A DNA stretch of 40,997 nt from an uncultured Eubacteriales bacterium (GTDB taxonomy: Bacteria > Bacillota > Clostridia > Oscillospirales > Butyricicoccaceae): NCBI GenBank assembly GCA_910579575.1, contig CAJTUM010000017.1, positions 1 to 40,997 on the forward strand, in the 5' to 3' direction. Under the pieces are notes generated by a model. The model saw nothing but the letters and a program-made list of their open reading frames with translations. It had not been told where the DNA came from and made no database searches. Positions 1 to 7,314 of this stretch are shown piece by piece. A program made the position numbers and the translations under genes. Within the stretch, counting starts at the first letter, position 1. Every line of letters starts with the position of its first letter.

Positions 1-26
1 CGAAATCCGCGGCCCCGTCCTCCATA

Positions 27-73
27 AGCCTCCCTTGCTAAAGGGAGGGGGACCGCCGTTAGGCGGTGGAGGG
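27..73. repeat. Short double-hairpin intergenic repeat, copy 1
   Basis: Two small palindromes stand side by side: CCTCCCTT/AAGGGAGG with loop GCTA at 29-48, and ACCGCC/GGCGGT at 52-67. The reverse complement of this block matches the repeat at 2556-2589 almost base for base through the GGCGGTCCCC and CCTCCCTTT..AAGGGAGG parts. It lies just past the stop codon of the nicotinamidase gene. No T-run follows on the minus strand, so it does not look like an ordinary intrinsic terminator. Bases 1-26 show nothing recognisable. Confidence 0.7.
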
Positions 74-92
74 ATTCCGCCCCCAATTCCGC

Positions 93-644
93 CTAAGCCT
101 TGGGAGAAATCTCCCCTGCGTCGGCTGGCAGAACGGCGATTTGCACGCTTTTCAGCGTTTCCAGCGCGGCTTGCTGGGCCTTGGGGTCCGGCGAGGCCAC
201 GCAGGCGGCGTCCACGATAATCTCCGCTTCGGGCAAAGCGGCCTTGCACAGCACGGCGTTGGAAACCACGCAGATGTTGGTCACCACGCCGCACAGCTCA
301 ATCTGCTGGTAATCCTGGTCTTTCAGCCAGTCGGCCAGCTCCAGGCTGCCAAAGGAGGGCTTATCAAAGCGGCGGCAGTCCTTGAGCAGAGCGGCCGTTT
401 GGCCGTAAAGCCGCCAGCCTTCGGCGCCCGCCACGCAGTGGACCACAGGCAACTTGCGCCCTTCCTGGGTTTGGGCGTAATCCGGCCCATGGGTGTCCAT
501 GGTGTAAACCACGTCCTGCCCCTGCTGCTGGTATTGCCGTATTTTCCGGCAAATCCCCTCTTCAATCTGGACGGCCTCGGGGAACCCCAAAGCGCCAGAG
601 ACAAAATCATTTTGGTAATCCACCACGATCAGCAGTTTTTTCAT
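93..644 (-). CDS. Nicotinamidase-like cysteine hydrolase (isochorismatase superfamily)
   Basis: The 183-residue protein has the complete site of the isochorismatase/nicotinamidase fold: Asp9 in VVDYQNDF, Lys95 in RRFDKPSFGS and the nucleophile Cys125 in the GVVTNICV motif. A metal triad typical of true nicotinamidases (Asp50, His52, His69) is also present. The expected reaction is hydrolysis of nicotinamide to nicotinate and ammonia for NAD salvage; a related amidase substrate cannot be excluded. The start is ATG with GGGGAGG eight bases upstream. It is the last of three minus-strand genes (dipeptidase, VOC protein, this one) with short gaps, probably one transcript. The product should be cytosolic. 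Confidence 0.85.
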   Translation of the reverse strand: MKKLLIVVDYQNDFVSGALGFPEAVQIEEGICRKIRQYQQQGQDVVYTMDTHGPDYAQTQEGRKLPVVHCVAGAEGWRLYGQTAALLKDCRRFDKPSFGSLELADWLKDQDYQQIELCGVVTNICVVSNAVLCKAALPEAEIIVDAACVASPDPKAQQAALETLKSVQIAVLPADAGEISPKA

Positions 645-667
645 AGAAAAAGCCTCCCCTTCTCCAA

Positions 668-1036
668 TCAGTCCAGTTTTTGAAATTCCAGGGTGTAGCC
701 GTTGGGGTCCTGAAAAAAGAACGAATACACCGGAAACTTGTCGTGACGCTGAGGCGGGCCCTGGACTCGGCAGACCGGCTGGTCTTTCAGCGCCTGATAG
801 GCTTGGTCCACCGCCGCCCGATCCGGGCAGTTAAAAGAGAGGCAGACGCCGCTGGCCATGGGCCGGCCGTCGTCATACTGCACAAAACCCAGGTACCCAT
901 AATTGGTATCAAAAATCAGATTGCCGCCGGATTGCTGAAAAATCTTCATGCCCAGGATATCCTGGTAAAATTCTCGGGTCTGTTCCAAATTCCGGCAGGG
1001 CAAAAACGTCACGCTGGATTCCATGACAAGGCTCAT
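668..1036 (-). CDS. VOC-family (glyoxalase/bleomycin-resistance fold) protein
   Basis: This is a 122-residue single VOC module with paired beta-alpha-beta-beta-beta units. The N-terminal half begins VTFLPCRNLEQTREFYQDIL, and the C-terminal half ends in the family-typical FFFQDPNGYTLEFQKL, whose Glu is the usual last metal ligand. VOC proteins include glyoxalase I, dioxygenases, epimerases and antibiotic-binding proteins, and nothing here singles out a substrate. ATG is preceded by AAGGAGA seven bases away. It sits 23 bases before the nicotinamidase gene and 30 bases after the peptidase gene, so all three are probably co-transcribed. Confidence 0.8.
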   Translation of the reverse strand: MSLVMESSVTFLPCRNLEQTREFYQDILGMKIFQQSGGNLIFDTNYGYLGFVQYDDGRPMASGVCLSFNCPDRAAVDQAYQALKDQPVCRVQGPPQRHDKFPVYSFFFQDPNGYTLEFQKLD

Positions 1037-1066
1037 AGGATCTTCTCCTTATTATATAATAGAAAC

Positions 1067-2473
1067 TCAGGCGCACAACATGGCGATGGCCTGGGCGAAC
1101 ATCTGCGCGCCGACCAATAGATCGTCTATCACGGCAAATTCGTCTGGACCGTGGAAATTATTTTCCGTCTCTGGAAACGCGCAGCCAAAGGCCACGCCGC
1201 CCTGGATATTGTGGACATATGTGCCGCCGCCGATGGCTACGCAGCCCCCTTGCCGGCCGGTATAGGCCTCATAAACGGAAAGCAGGGTCTGAACCAAGGG
1301 CGAATCCGCCGGCGTGTGATGCGGCGGGCGCATGGCCGTGTTTTCCAGCTTTAGGCCGTGGTCGGCCAGCCGCCGAGCCATTACCCGGGACATATTTTCC
1401 TCGTTGGCGCAGATGGGCGTCCGGCTGTCCACAACGCCTCGAAGGCCTGTTTCGTCCAGGCAAAAAAGGCCCAGATTCAGCGTCAGGACGCCGGAAAGCG
1501 AATCCTGCTGGTCCACGCCCAGGGCCCGGCCCAGATAATCCCCATGGGGAAACAGCCGAGAGGCGGCCTGCAAGCGTTCAAAGCCCTCCGACGGGGCGAA
1601 AGGCATGGCGCTCAAAGCCTCCAGCAAAGCCTGGACGGCGTTGTTTCCCTTTTCCGGCGTGGATGCGTGGGCGCTTTGGCCCTGGGCCTCCATCCGCAGC
1701 CGCTCTCCCTGGCGGCTGAGAGAAAAACGGACGCCGGTTTTGGCCTGGTATGCCTCGCAGTATTTGCGGGCCGTCTCTTCTTCCATGCCCTCCAGCAGAG
1801 CTTCGGCCTTTTGGGCCACGATGTTGGGCGCGGCGCCTCCTTCTATTTTCACAATCCGGGGCAGGGCCGCGTCCGGCTTCCACTGGGCGGTAAAGGCGCT
1901 GTGCAGCCCGCCCTTTTCAATGTTGATGACCGGGTAACTGGCGTCCGGCGAAAAGGACATGGGCGGGGCTTTCTCGATGTTGAAATAATAGTTCAAATCG
2001 CTGCTGCCCCGCTCCTCGTCGGTCCCCAAAATCAGGCGGACGTTTTTGGTCAGCGGAAGGCCCAGGTCCTTGACGGCCTTCATGGCGTAAAGGGCGGCCA
2101 CAGCCGGACCCTTGTCGTCGCCGGTCCCGCGGCCATAGAGCTTTCCGTCTTTTTCCAGAGGCTCATAGGGCTGAGTAACCGTCCAGCCCGTCCCTTCGTG
2201 GACCACGTCCAGGTGAGCCAGAATGGCCAGCTGGGTCGGCTGATCGTTCAAATCCGCCGTCCCCACATAGTTGTCGTAATTGCGGACGGCGAAGCCCATT
2301 TCCCGGGCCATATCCAGAGCCTGGGCCAAAGCCGCCGCCGGGCCGGGGCCATAGGGCTTGCCCGGCTCCGCTTCCTCCCCCACGCTGCGGATGCGCACGA
2401 GCTTGCAGATATCCTCTATCATCTTTTGCCTTTGGGCGGCAAAATACTGTTGAATCTGTTGCTGGTAATCCAC
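1067..2473 (-). CDS. M20-family dipeptidase (PepV/Sapep-like)
   Basis: The 468-residue protein has the two-zinc aminoacylase layout of PepV-type dipeptidases. His87 and Asp89 are in the LAHLDVV motif, Asp119 is in GRGTGDDKGP, and the catalytic Glu153 with ligand Glu154 is in TDEERGSSD. A dimerisation/lid insertion occupies the middle, and a late His lies in the GGGTYVHNIQGG region. The expected role is cytosolic cleavage of short peptides. The length fits the PepV group (about 465-470). The start is GTG, with AAAGGAG eight bases upstream. A TTGCAA-17-TATAAT promoter lies just upstream, making this the first gene of the three-gene unit. PepV versus a related Xaa-His dipeptidase cannot be resolved. 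Confidence 0.88.
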   Translation of the reverse strand: MDYQQQIQQYFAAQRQKMIEDICKLVRIRSVGEEAEPGKPYGPGPAAALAQALDMAREMGFAVRNYDNYVGTADLNDQPTQLAILAHLDVVHEGTGWTVTQPYEPLEKDGKLYGRGTGDDKGPAVAALYAMKAVKDLGLPLTKNVRLILGTDEERGSSDLNYYFNIEKAPPMSFSPDASYPVINIEKGGLHSAFTAQWKPDAALPRIVKIEGGAAPNIVAQKAEALLEGMEEETARKYCEAYQAKTGVRFSLSRQGERLRMEAQGQSAHASTPEKGNNAVQALLEALSAMPFAPSEGFERLQAASRLFPHGDYLGRALGVDQQDSLSGVLTLNLGLFCLDETGLRGVVDSRTPICANEENMSRVMARRLADHGLKLENTAMRPPHHTPADSPLVQTLLSVYEAYTGRQGGCVAIGGGTYVHNIQGGVAFGCAFPETENNFHGPDEFAVIDDLLVGAQMFAQAIAMLCA

Positions 2474-2529
2474 GATAACCGCTCCTTTCTGCCATGTCGG
2501 GTTATTATTTTTTGGATTTTGCGTTTTTT

Positions 2530-2558
2530 ATTATAGCCGATTTCTCCTGGCTTTGCAA
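2530..2558 (-). promoter_or_regulatory. Sigma-A-type promoter for the dipeptidase-VOC-nicotinamidase unit
   Basis: On the minus strand, TTGCAA (2558-2553) and TATAAT (2535-2530) are separated by exactly 17 bases. Transcription would start near 2523, about 50 bases before the GTG. The -35 box touches the edge of the palindromic repeat at 2556-2589. Confidence 0.75.
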
Positions 2559-2589
2559 GGCGGCGGTCCCCTCCCTTTGGCAAGGGAGG
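2556..2589. repeat. Short double-hairpin intergenic repeat, copy 2 (inverted)
   Basis: The palindrome CCTCCCTTTGGCAAGGGAGG at 2570-2589 is preceded by GGCGGTCCC. It matches the reverse complement of the repeat at 27-73 in the same order, although the GCC/GGC hairpin arm is degenerate here. The two copies are inverted and bracket the three-gene block. Rest of 2474-2904 (431 bp without a gene): this repeat, two divergent promoters and the importer leader with its terminator. Nothing else was recognised. Confidence 0.65.
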
Positions 2590-2630
2590 ATTGCGACGGA
2601 CGGGGCTTGTCTCCGGCGCGCAAAAAGGGC

Positions 2631-2659
2631 TTGACAGCGCTGCCGAAAACCGGTATACT
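2631..2659 (+). promoter_or_regulatory. Sigma-A promoter of the FecCD-type importer operon
   Basis: A consensus TTGACA (2631-2636), a 17-base spacer and TATACT (2654-2659) predict a start near 2666. This is the strongest promoter-like sequence in the window. The leader to the first start codon at 2905 would be about 240 bases long. Confidence 0.85.
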
Positions 2660-2665
2660 TTTTCT

Positions 2666-2763
2666 ATAATGCGCCGCAGGAAGCGGCTGGTCGGCTGAAG
2701 CCGATGATTTCGCGGTTTTTACCAATAAAAACAGATAACGGATTGGATAAAGCGGTTATGCAG
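2666..2763 (+). promoter_or_regulatory. Structured 5' leader of unknown class before the leader terminator
   Basis: Between the promoter and the leader terminator four short stems follow in a row: GCCGC/GCGGC (2673-2687), TCGGC/GCCGA closing a TGAA loop (2691-2704), GTTTTTA/TAAAAAC closing CCAA (2715-2732) and ATAAC/GTTAT (2735-2759). GCGGC (2683-2687) and CGCGG (2712-2716) could also pair with the 5' arm of the terminator (GCCGCG at 2764-2769), so an antiterminator is possible. No conserved core of the cobalamin, TPP, FMN, SAM or T-box classes was recognised. Ligand and mechanism are unknown. Confidence 0.5.
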
Positions 2764-2803
2764 GCCGCGTTGTTTGCCCGAGGCAGACAGCGCGGCTTTT
2801 TTT
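2764..2803 (+). terminator. Intrinsic terminator inside the importer leader (attenuator)
   Basis: A 15-bp uninterrupted stem (2764-2778 with 2782-2796, two G-T pairs) closes the loop CGA and is followed by seven T residues (2797-2803). It stands about 100 bases after the predicted transcription start and about 100 bases before the permease start codon. Transcription of the operon should therefore require read-through. Confidence 0.88.
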
Positions 2804-2904
2804 GCGCCCAAAGCCCCGGTTTTTGGAGGATGTGGGAAAACGACAAGCTGGCCAAAACGGAGCGCGGCCCCGCCGCTTCCGCGCCAATCCGACTGGAGGT
2901 ATGG

Positions 2905-3954
2905 ATGAAAAAGAGACGCTTACAAACAAGAACGGTTTTGATTGTTTTCATTTTGGCGGCGGCCGCTTCGATTTTGTTGGCAGCAGGGCTGGGGCCTGTG
3001 GCGGTGTCGCCGGGGACCACGGCGAAAATCCTGCTCAGCCGCCTGCCCGGCCTGGGAAGCCATATTCCCGTTACCTGGCAGGCGGTGGAGGAAAACATTG
3101 TGCTGGGCCTGCGCCTGCCCCGGGCGTGCCTGGGCATGGCGGTGGGCGCTTCGCTGGCGGTGTGCGGCGTGGCCATGCAGGCCCTGGTGCGCAACCAGCT
3201 GGCGGACCCTTTTATCCTGGGCGTCTCCTCCGGCGCGGCGGCTTTCGCCACTTTGGGGATGCTGTTTGGCGCATTTGCCTTTTTTGGGGTCTATTCCCTG
3301 TCGATCAGCGCCTTTTTGGGGGCGGGCGCGACGATTTTATTTGTCTATACCATTTCCCGCACGCGGGGGCGGGTCAACATTCCCCAGCTGCTGCTCTCCG
3401 GCGTGGCCGTTTCCATGATTATGGACGGGCTGACCAGCGTCATTAAACTCAGCGCCCCCAACGCCCTGGGCCTGCACAACGCAGAATTTTGGATGGCCGG
3501 CAGCTTGGCCGGGGCCAAATGGGCCTATCTTACCCTGCCGCTGGCGACGCTGCTGCTGTGCATGGCCGTATTGGCCGCCAATTACCGGGGCCTGAACCTG
3601 CTGCTGCTGGGGGACGACAGCGCTGGAGCCCTGGGCGTCAACGTTCCGCGGCTGCAAAAGCTGCTCATTCTGATCTGCTCTCTGCTGGCGGGAACCAGCA
3701 TTGCCGTCAGCGGAACCATCGGCTTTGTGGGGCTGATTGTGCCCCATTTCACCCGGCTGCTGGTAGGCGGCGACCACAAACGGGTATTGCCTGTTTCCGC
3801 TCTGCTGGGCGGGATCCTGGTCGTCTGGGTAGACGCGGCCGCCCGGCTGCTGATCGCCCCGGAAGAGCTGCCGGTAGGCGTGCTCACCGCCATTCTCGGC
3901 GGCCCCCTGTTTCTCTGGCTGTTATCGAATCAAACGAGGAAAAACCGCCGCTGA
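2905..3954 (+). CDS. FecCD-family ABC importer permease (iron/heme/cobalamin type)
   Basis: The 349-residue polytopic membrane protein has about nine to ten hydrophobic segments. FecCD/BtuC hallmarks are visible: LRLPRACLGMAVGASLAVCG near the start, NQLADPFILGVSSGAA, and the late GTIGFVGLIVPHFTRLL loop that contacts the ATPase. The family moves ferric siderophores, heme or vitamin B12 through the cytoplasmic membrane. The open frame extends back to 2704, but ATG 2905 is preferred because GGAGGT precedes it and the hydrophobic N-terminus begins there. It is the first of three plus-strand genes for a complete importer. Only one permease gene is present, so it probably works as a homodimer. The substrate is not readable from the sequence. 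Confidence 0.9.
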   Translation: MKKRRLQTRTVLIVFILAAAASILLAAGLGPVAVSPGTTAKILLSRLPGLGSHIPVTWQAVEENIVLGLRLPRACLGMAVGASLAVCGVAMQALVRNQLADPFILGVSSGAAAFATLGMLFGAFAFFGVYSLSISAFLGAGATILFVYTISRTRGRVNIPQLLLSGVAVSMIMDGLTSVIKLSAPNALGLHNAEFWMAGSLAGAKWAYLTLPLATLLLCMAVLAANYRGLNLLLLGDDSAGALGVNVPRLQKLLILICSLLAGTSIAVSGTIGFVGLIVPHFTRLLVGGDHKRVLPVSALLGGILVVWVDAAARLLIAPEELPVGVLTAILGGPLFLWLLSNQTRKNRR

Positions 3955-3986
3955 AAAAGCGGGTTGCAAAGGAGGCTCTCTTTCGG

Positions 3987-4808
3987 ATGAAATTGCAAGC
4001 AGAAGGCTTATCGTATTCTTACGGCTGCAAGCTGGCGGTAGACAGCCTGTCCTTTTCTGTGGAAGACGGAGAATTTGTGGGGCTGATCGGGCCCAACGGC
4101 AGCGGAAAATCCACTGCGCTGAAAATGATTTACCGAGCGCTTCGCCCCCAGGCGGGCCGGATTTTGCTAGACGGCCAGGACCTGCTGAAAATGCCCTACC
4201 GGCAATCCGCCCAGATGCTGGCGGCGGTGAGCCAGGAAAACGAGGTTCCCTTTTCCTTCACGGTGGAGGAAATCGCAGCCATGGGCCGCAGCCCCCACAA
4301 ACGGTTTTTTGAGGCCGACGCCCTGGAGGACAAGCGCATTGTGGCCCAAGCTCTGGCCCAGCTGGGGCTGACAGACCTGGCTCAGCGCAGCTACGACCAA
4401 ATTTCCGGCGGCGAAAAGCAGCGGACGGTCATCGCCCGCGCTTTGGCTCAGCAATGCCCCTTCCTCGTCTTGGACGAACCGGCTAACCACCTGGATATCG
4501 GCTTCCAGATGCAGATTTTCAGCTTGGTAAAGGGGCTTGGCTGCTCGGCGCTGGCCGCCGTCCACGACCTGAATATGGCCGCTCTGTACTGCGACCGAAT
4601 TTATATTCTCAAAAACGGCAAATTGGTCTGCTGCGGCTCGCCGGAACAGACGCTGACGCCGGAAACCATCTGGGAAATCTACGGCGTGCGCAGCGTGGTT
4701 TCCCGCCAGCCGGAAACCGGCAAGCTTTCCATCGCCTTTTTGCCCAAGGAGGCGGAGCAGGCGATTGGAACGGTTTTCAACTCACATTTGCAAAAACGGA
4801 GGTTTTGA
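3987..4808 (+). CDS. ABC importer ATPase (FepC/BtuD-type)
   Basis: The 273-residue nucleotide-binding subunit partners the preceding permease. It shows Walker A GPNGSGKS (35-42), a Q-loop Gln in VSQENEVPF, the signature ISGGE (139-143), Walker B FLVLDEP (159-165), a D-loop and the switch His in AAVHDLN. ATG 3987 is chosen because AAAGGAGG lies about eleven bases upstream; the open frame continues further back through the permease gene without family similarity. The gap to the permease is 32 bases, and the stop codon overlaps the start region of the lipoprotein gene. It powers import by ATP hydrolysis on the cytoplasmic face. Confidence 0.92.
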   Translation: MKLQAEGLSYSYGCKLAVDSLSFSVEDGEFVGLIGPNGSGKSTALKMIYRALRPQAGRILLDGQDLLKMPYRQSAQMLAAVSQENEVPFSFTVEEIAAMGRSPHKRFFEADALEDKRIVAQALAQLGLTDLAQRSYDQISGGEKQRTVIARALAQQCPFLVLDEPANHLDIGFQMQIFSLVKGLGCSALAAVHDLNMAALYCDRIYILKNGKLVCCGSPEQTLTPETIWEIYGVRSVVSRQPETGKLSIAFLPKEAEQAIGTVFNSHLQKRRF

Positions 4809-4810
4809 AG

Positions 4811-5815
4811 ATGTCTTATTCGCAAAAGTTGGCCCTGATTTTGCTGGGCCTTTCCGCGGCGGGGCTGCTGACGGCCTGCTCCAGCCAGCCCGCTCCCGCC
4901 CAGGGGGAAACCGATCCCTCCCGGCAAGAGAGCGTCGCCAACCAAGAAAAGCAAGCCGGCGCGTATCCCTTCACCCTGGAAAATTACGGTCGTCAGGTGG
5001 AAATTTCCGGCCGGCCTCAAAAGGTCCTGACCCTTGGCCCCAACTGCGCGGAGCTCTTCGCCGCTTTGGGCTTACAGGATACGGTTGTGGGCCGTTCGCT
5101 TGTCAACCACAGCCGCGGTCCTCTGCCCGAATACCGGCAGGCGGTGGAGGCCATCCCCCAGCTGAACTATGGCTCCGCCACCCGGGAAGCGGTGCTTTCC
5201 AGCGGCGCGGATTTCATTTATGCTCTGGATTGGGAAATCGGCGGCGGCGTGGACCTGGAGGAGGCGGCTCAATATGGCATGACGGTTTATATCAATTCCG
5301 CCGTCACTCTGGAGCAGCAATACCAGGAAATCCGGGATATCGGCAGGATTTTTGGGGCGGAGCAGGCCGCCGAGGCGTTTGTAGCCCAGCAGGAAGCCCG
5401 TATTCAGGCCGTGCAGGATAAAATCGGAGACAGAGAGCCGGTCAAGGTTTTGGTATACGACAGCGGAAACGACGGCGTATTCACCTGCTCCGGCGTCAAT
5501 TTTGAGTCGCTGCTCATCGGCCTTGCCGGCGGACAAAACCTTTTCGACGATTTGGAGGAAAAGCAGTGGGTTACCGTCAGCTACGAAGAAGTTTTGCTTC
5601 GCCAGCCGGACGTGATTTTAATTCACGACTATGATTCCCCGTCTTTGGAAGAAAAAATCGCCGAAATCCAGGCGAATCCCACTCTGGCCCAGCTGGATTG
5701 CGTGAAAAACCAACGCTTTGCCTCCATCACGCTGGAGAGCGTGTTGCCCGGCGACCGCATGGCCTACGCAGTGGAACAAATGGCTCAGGCTTTCTACCCG
5801 GATTTATGGCAATAA
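4811..5815 (+). CDS. Substrate-binding lipoprotein of a FecCD-type importer
   Basis: The 334-residue protein has a lipoprotein signal: a charged start, a hydrophobic stretch and the lipobox LLTAC with Cys23. The mature part is a periplasmic-binding-protein-2 (BtuF/FhuD-like) fold with two lobes joined by a helix. Typical features include KVLTLGPNCAELFAALGLQDTVVG and QPDVILIHDY. Anchored outside the membrane, it would hand a metal chelate (siderophore, heme or corrinoid) to the permease. ATG 4811 is used because GGAGG lies eight bases upstream; TTG 4805 is a less likely alternative. It ends the operon, directly before a bidirectional terminator. Confidence 0.9.
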   Translation: MSYSQKLALILLGLSAAGLLTACSSQPAPAQGETDPSRQESVANQEKQAGAYPFTLENYGRQVEISGRPQKVLTLGPNCAELFAALGLQDTVVGRSLVNHSRGPLPEYRQAVEAIPQLNYGSATREAVLSSGADFIYALDWEIGGGVDLEEAAQYGMTVYINSAVTLEQQYQEIRDIGRIFGAEQAAEAFVAQQEARIQAVQDKIGDREPVKVLVYDSGNDGVFTCSGVNFESLLIGLAGGQNLFDDLEEKQWVTVSYEEVLLRQPDVILIHDYDSPSLEEKIAEIQANPTLAQLDCVKNQRFASITLESVLPGDRMAYAVEQMAQAFYPDLWQ

Positions 5816-5821
5816 CAACGC

Positions 5822-5867
5822 AAAAAACGCCCGGCGTCTGGTATTCTTCAGACGTCGGGCATTTTTT
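5822..5867. terminator. Bidirectional intrinsic terminator between convergent genes
   Basis: A 12-bp stem (GCCCGGCGTCTG with CAGACGTCGGGC, one G-T pair) spans 5829-5860. It has an A-run on its left and a T-run (5862-5867) on its right, so it can stop both the importer transcript and the regulator gene arriving from the opposite strand. Confidence 0.88.
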
Positions 5868-6630
5868 ATAATTTCGCGGCCCGGTACAACGGGACAAACA
5901 GGGATACCATCCAGGGAAGCAGCAAGACCAACGCGCCCCACAAGGACCAGAAACCAGGCGCAAGCCAAAGGCCCACGGCATAGAACAAGGGCAAAAGCAG
6001 AGTGCTGGCGGCAGACCAGATTTGCCCTGCCCGAATCACACGGGGCCAATTTTTGTTGTTCAGCGCCGATCCGGCCAAATTGAGATTGAGGCGGAACGGA
6101 CCGTCATAATAGGCGCTGATCCGGTTTTCGTCGTAGTACTGCGGCAGGCGAAGGCGGACCGCCAACCAAAAATAACAGCCAAGCCCCAGGGAAAGGCATT
6201 GATATGTGGCCAAGTCGGCCCAAGCGGGAAAGCCCGCCGGAATCCAACGGACCAAGCACAGGATTTCCAGGCAGCTCAGCAGAAAAAAGCCGGCCCACAG
6301 CAGGTTGCGCCGCCGGCTTTGCCGCCAAGCCCGCTCGCTCTTGGAGAGAGAAAAGGACAGAGCCCTGCCCACTAACGCCTCCGCCTGCTCCAGCTTCATC
6401 TCCTGATTTTGGAGCCGCCGGCCCTCCAGCAGCTCCGCCACAGAGAGATCCAGCGCCTGGGCCAGGGGCTGGAGCAGCGAAATATCCGGCAGGCTCAGCC
6501 CCCGCTCCCATTTGGAAACCGCTTTGTCAGAAACATAGAGCCGCTGAGCCAGCTGTTTTTGGGTAAGCCCTTTTTCTTTGCGGCAGAGGGCCACAAAGCC
6601 GCCGAACTGCGTTTTATCAATCGAAAACAC
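5866..6630 (-). CDS. XRE-family regulator with a membrane C-terminal domain
   Basis: The 254-residue protein combines an N-terminal Cro/C1 helix-turn-helix (about residues 10-65; GLTQKQLAQRLYVSDKAVSKWERG is the DNA-binding core) with a basic linker and four to five hydrophobic segments from about residue 108 on. Such membrane-bound XRE proteins are frequent in Clostridia and are thought to sense envelope or small-molecule signals; no target is known here. The start is GTG 6630 after AAAGGGG. Its promoter (6667-6695) is its own, and it converges on the importer operon. Control of the neighbouring importer or of rubrerythrin is possible but unproven. Confidence 0.8.
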   Translation of the reverse strand: MFSIDKTQFGGFVALCRKEKGLTQKQLAQRLYVSDKAVSKWERGLSLPDISLLQPLAQALDLSVAELLEGRRLQNQEMKLEQAEALVGRALSFSLSKSERAWRQSRRRNLLWAGFFLLSCLEILCLVRWIPAGFPAWADLATYQCLSLGLGCYFWLAVRLRLPQYYDENRISAYYDGPFRLNLNLAGSALNNKNWPRVIRAGQIWSAASTLLLPLFYAVGLWLAPGFWSLWGALVLLLPWMVSLFVPLYRAAKL

Positions 6631-6666
6631 CGCTTCATTCCCCTTTCCTATCGCGTTTCTGAAAGG

Positions 6667-6695
6667 ATGATACCCGATTTCGCGAATTTACGCAA
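6667..6695 (-). promoter_or_regulatory. Promoter of the XRE regulator gene
   Basis: On the minus strand TTGCGT (6695-6690) and TATCAT (6672-6667) are spaced by 17 bases, predicting a start near 6660 and a leader of about 30 bases. The AATT..CGCG-rich spacer contains the small palindrome AATTCGCGAAAT, which could be an operator; this is only a guess. Confidence 0.6.
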
Positions 6696-6763
6696 CCGAC
6701 GGCGGGTAGAATTGGGGAATTTGCCAGCAGATTTTGCAGGAAACCCACGGTCGAGGGGAGAAA

Positions 6764-7312
6764 TTACTCCTCCCACTGCACATAATCAAAAGCGCCGATG
6801 GCCCCGCAGGTATCGCAGACGTCGGGCCTCCGATCAAAAATCGCGCCGCAGAACTGGCATCGATATCCATCTCGCCGAACCTTGGGAGCCGGTTTTTGCG
6901 GGGCGGCAGGCGCCGCAGAAGCGCCCAGCTGAGAAAGCAGCGTCAGAAAGCGCTTTTCATGGCTGCGCTCGATGGCGGCCACCTTTTCAAACATAACGGC
7001 CAGGTCCTCCATCCCCTCTTCCCTGGCCTGCTGGGCGAAGGCAGGGTACATCTCGCGCCATTCGGCATATTCGCCTTGAGCGGCCTGGGTCAAGCATTCC
7101 TTGACGTCGCCAGGCTTGCCATACAGGCGCTCAAACCAAAATTTGGCGTGCATCATTTCATTCTGCGCCATCTGCTCAAACGCCGCGGCGATTTCCGGCT
7201 GGCCGTTTTCCCGAGCGGCCTGGGCAAAATAGGTATATTTATTGCGGGCGATGGATTCTCCGGCCAGCGCTTTTTGAAGATTGGCCTCTGTTTTAGAATG
7301 TTTCAGTTCCAT
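6764..7312 (-). CDS. Rubrerythrin (peroxide-reducing diiron protein)
   Basis: The 182-residue protein has an N-terminal four-helix ferritin-like domain. Diiron ligands include Glu19, Glu52, His55, Glu115 and His118 (motifs EMMHAKFW and AIERSHEKR). A C-terminal rubredoxin domain has two CxxC pairs (Cys152/155, Cys166/169). Rubrerythrin reduces hydrogen peroxide to water in the cytosol of anaerobes using electrons from NAD(P)H via rubredoxin-type partners. ATG 7312 is preferred over TTG 7318 because AGGAGA lies seven bases upstream. The gene starts three bases after the recN stop and is probably translated from the same message. Confidence 0.93.
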   Translation of the reverse strand: MELKHSKTEANLQKALAGESIARNKYTYFAQAARENGQPEIAAAFEQMAQNEMMHAKFWFERLYGKPGDVKECLTQAAQGEYAEWREMYPAFAQQAREEGMEDLAVMFEKVAAIERSHEKRFLTLLSQLGASAAPAAPQKPAPKVRRDGYRCQFCGAIFDRRPDVCDTCGAIGAFDYVQWEE

Positions 7313-7314
7313 AA

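Noticed and set aside
1358..2536. A 392-codon plus-strand open frame inside the dipeptidase gene
   Set aside because: Antisense shadow of a gene with intact catalytic motifs; no family resemblance.
2804..2904. Cobalamin riboswitch upstream of the permease gene
   Set aside because: GGGAA and GCGGCCCCGCCGCT resemble pieces of the cobalamin core, but the GGTG..TCC element and the B12-box partner are missing and too little RNA lies between them and the start codon.
2704..2904. Longer permease starting at ATG 2704
   Set aside because: The extra 67 codons contain the leader terminator, are not membrane-like and have no ribosome binding site, whereas ATG 2905 has GGAGGT.
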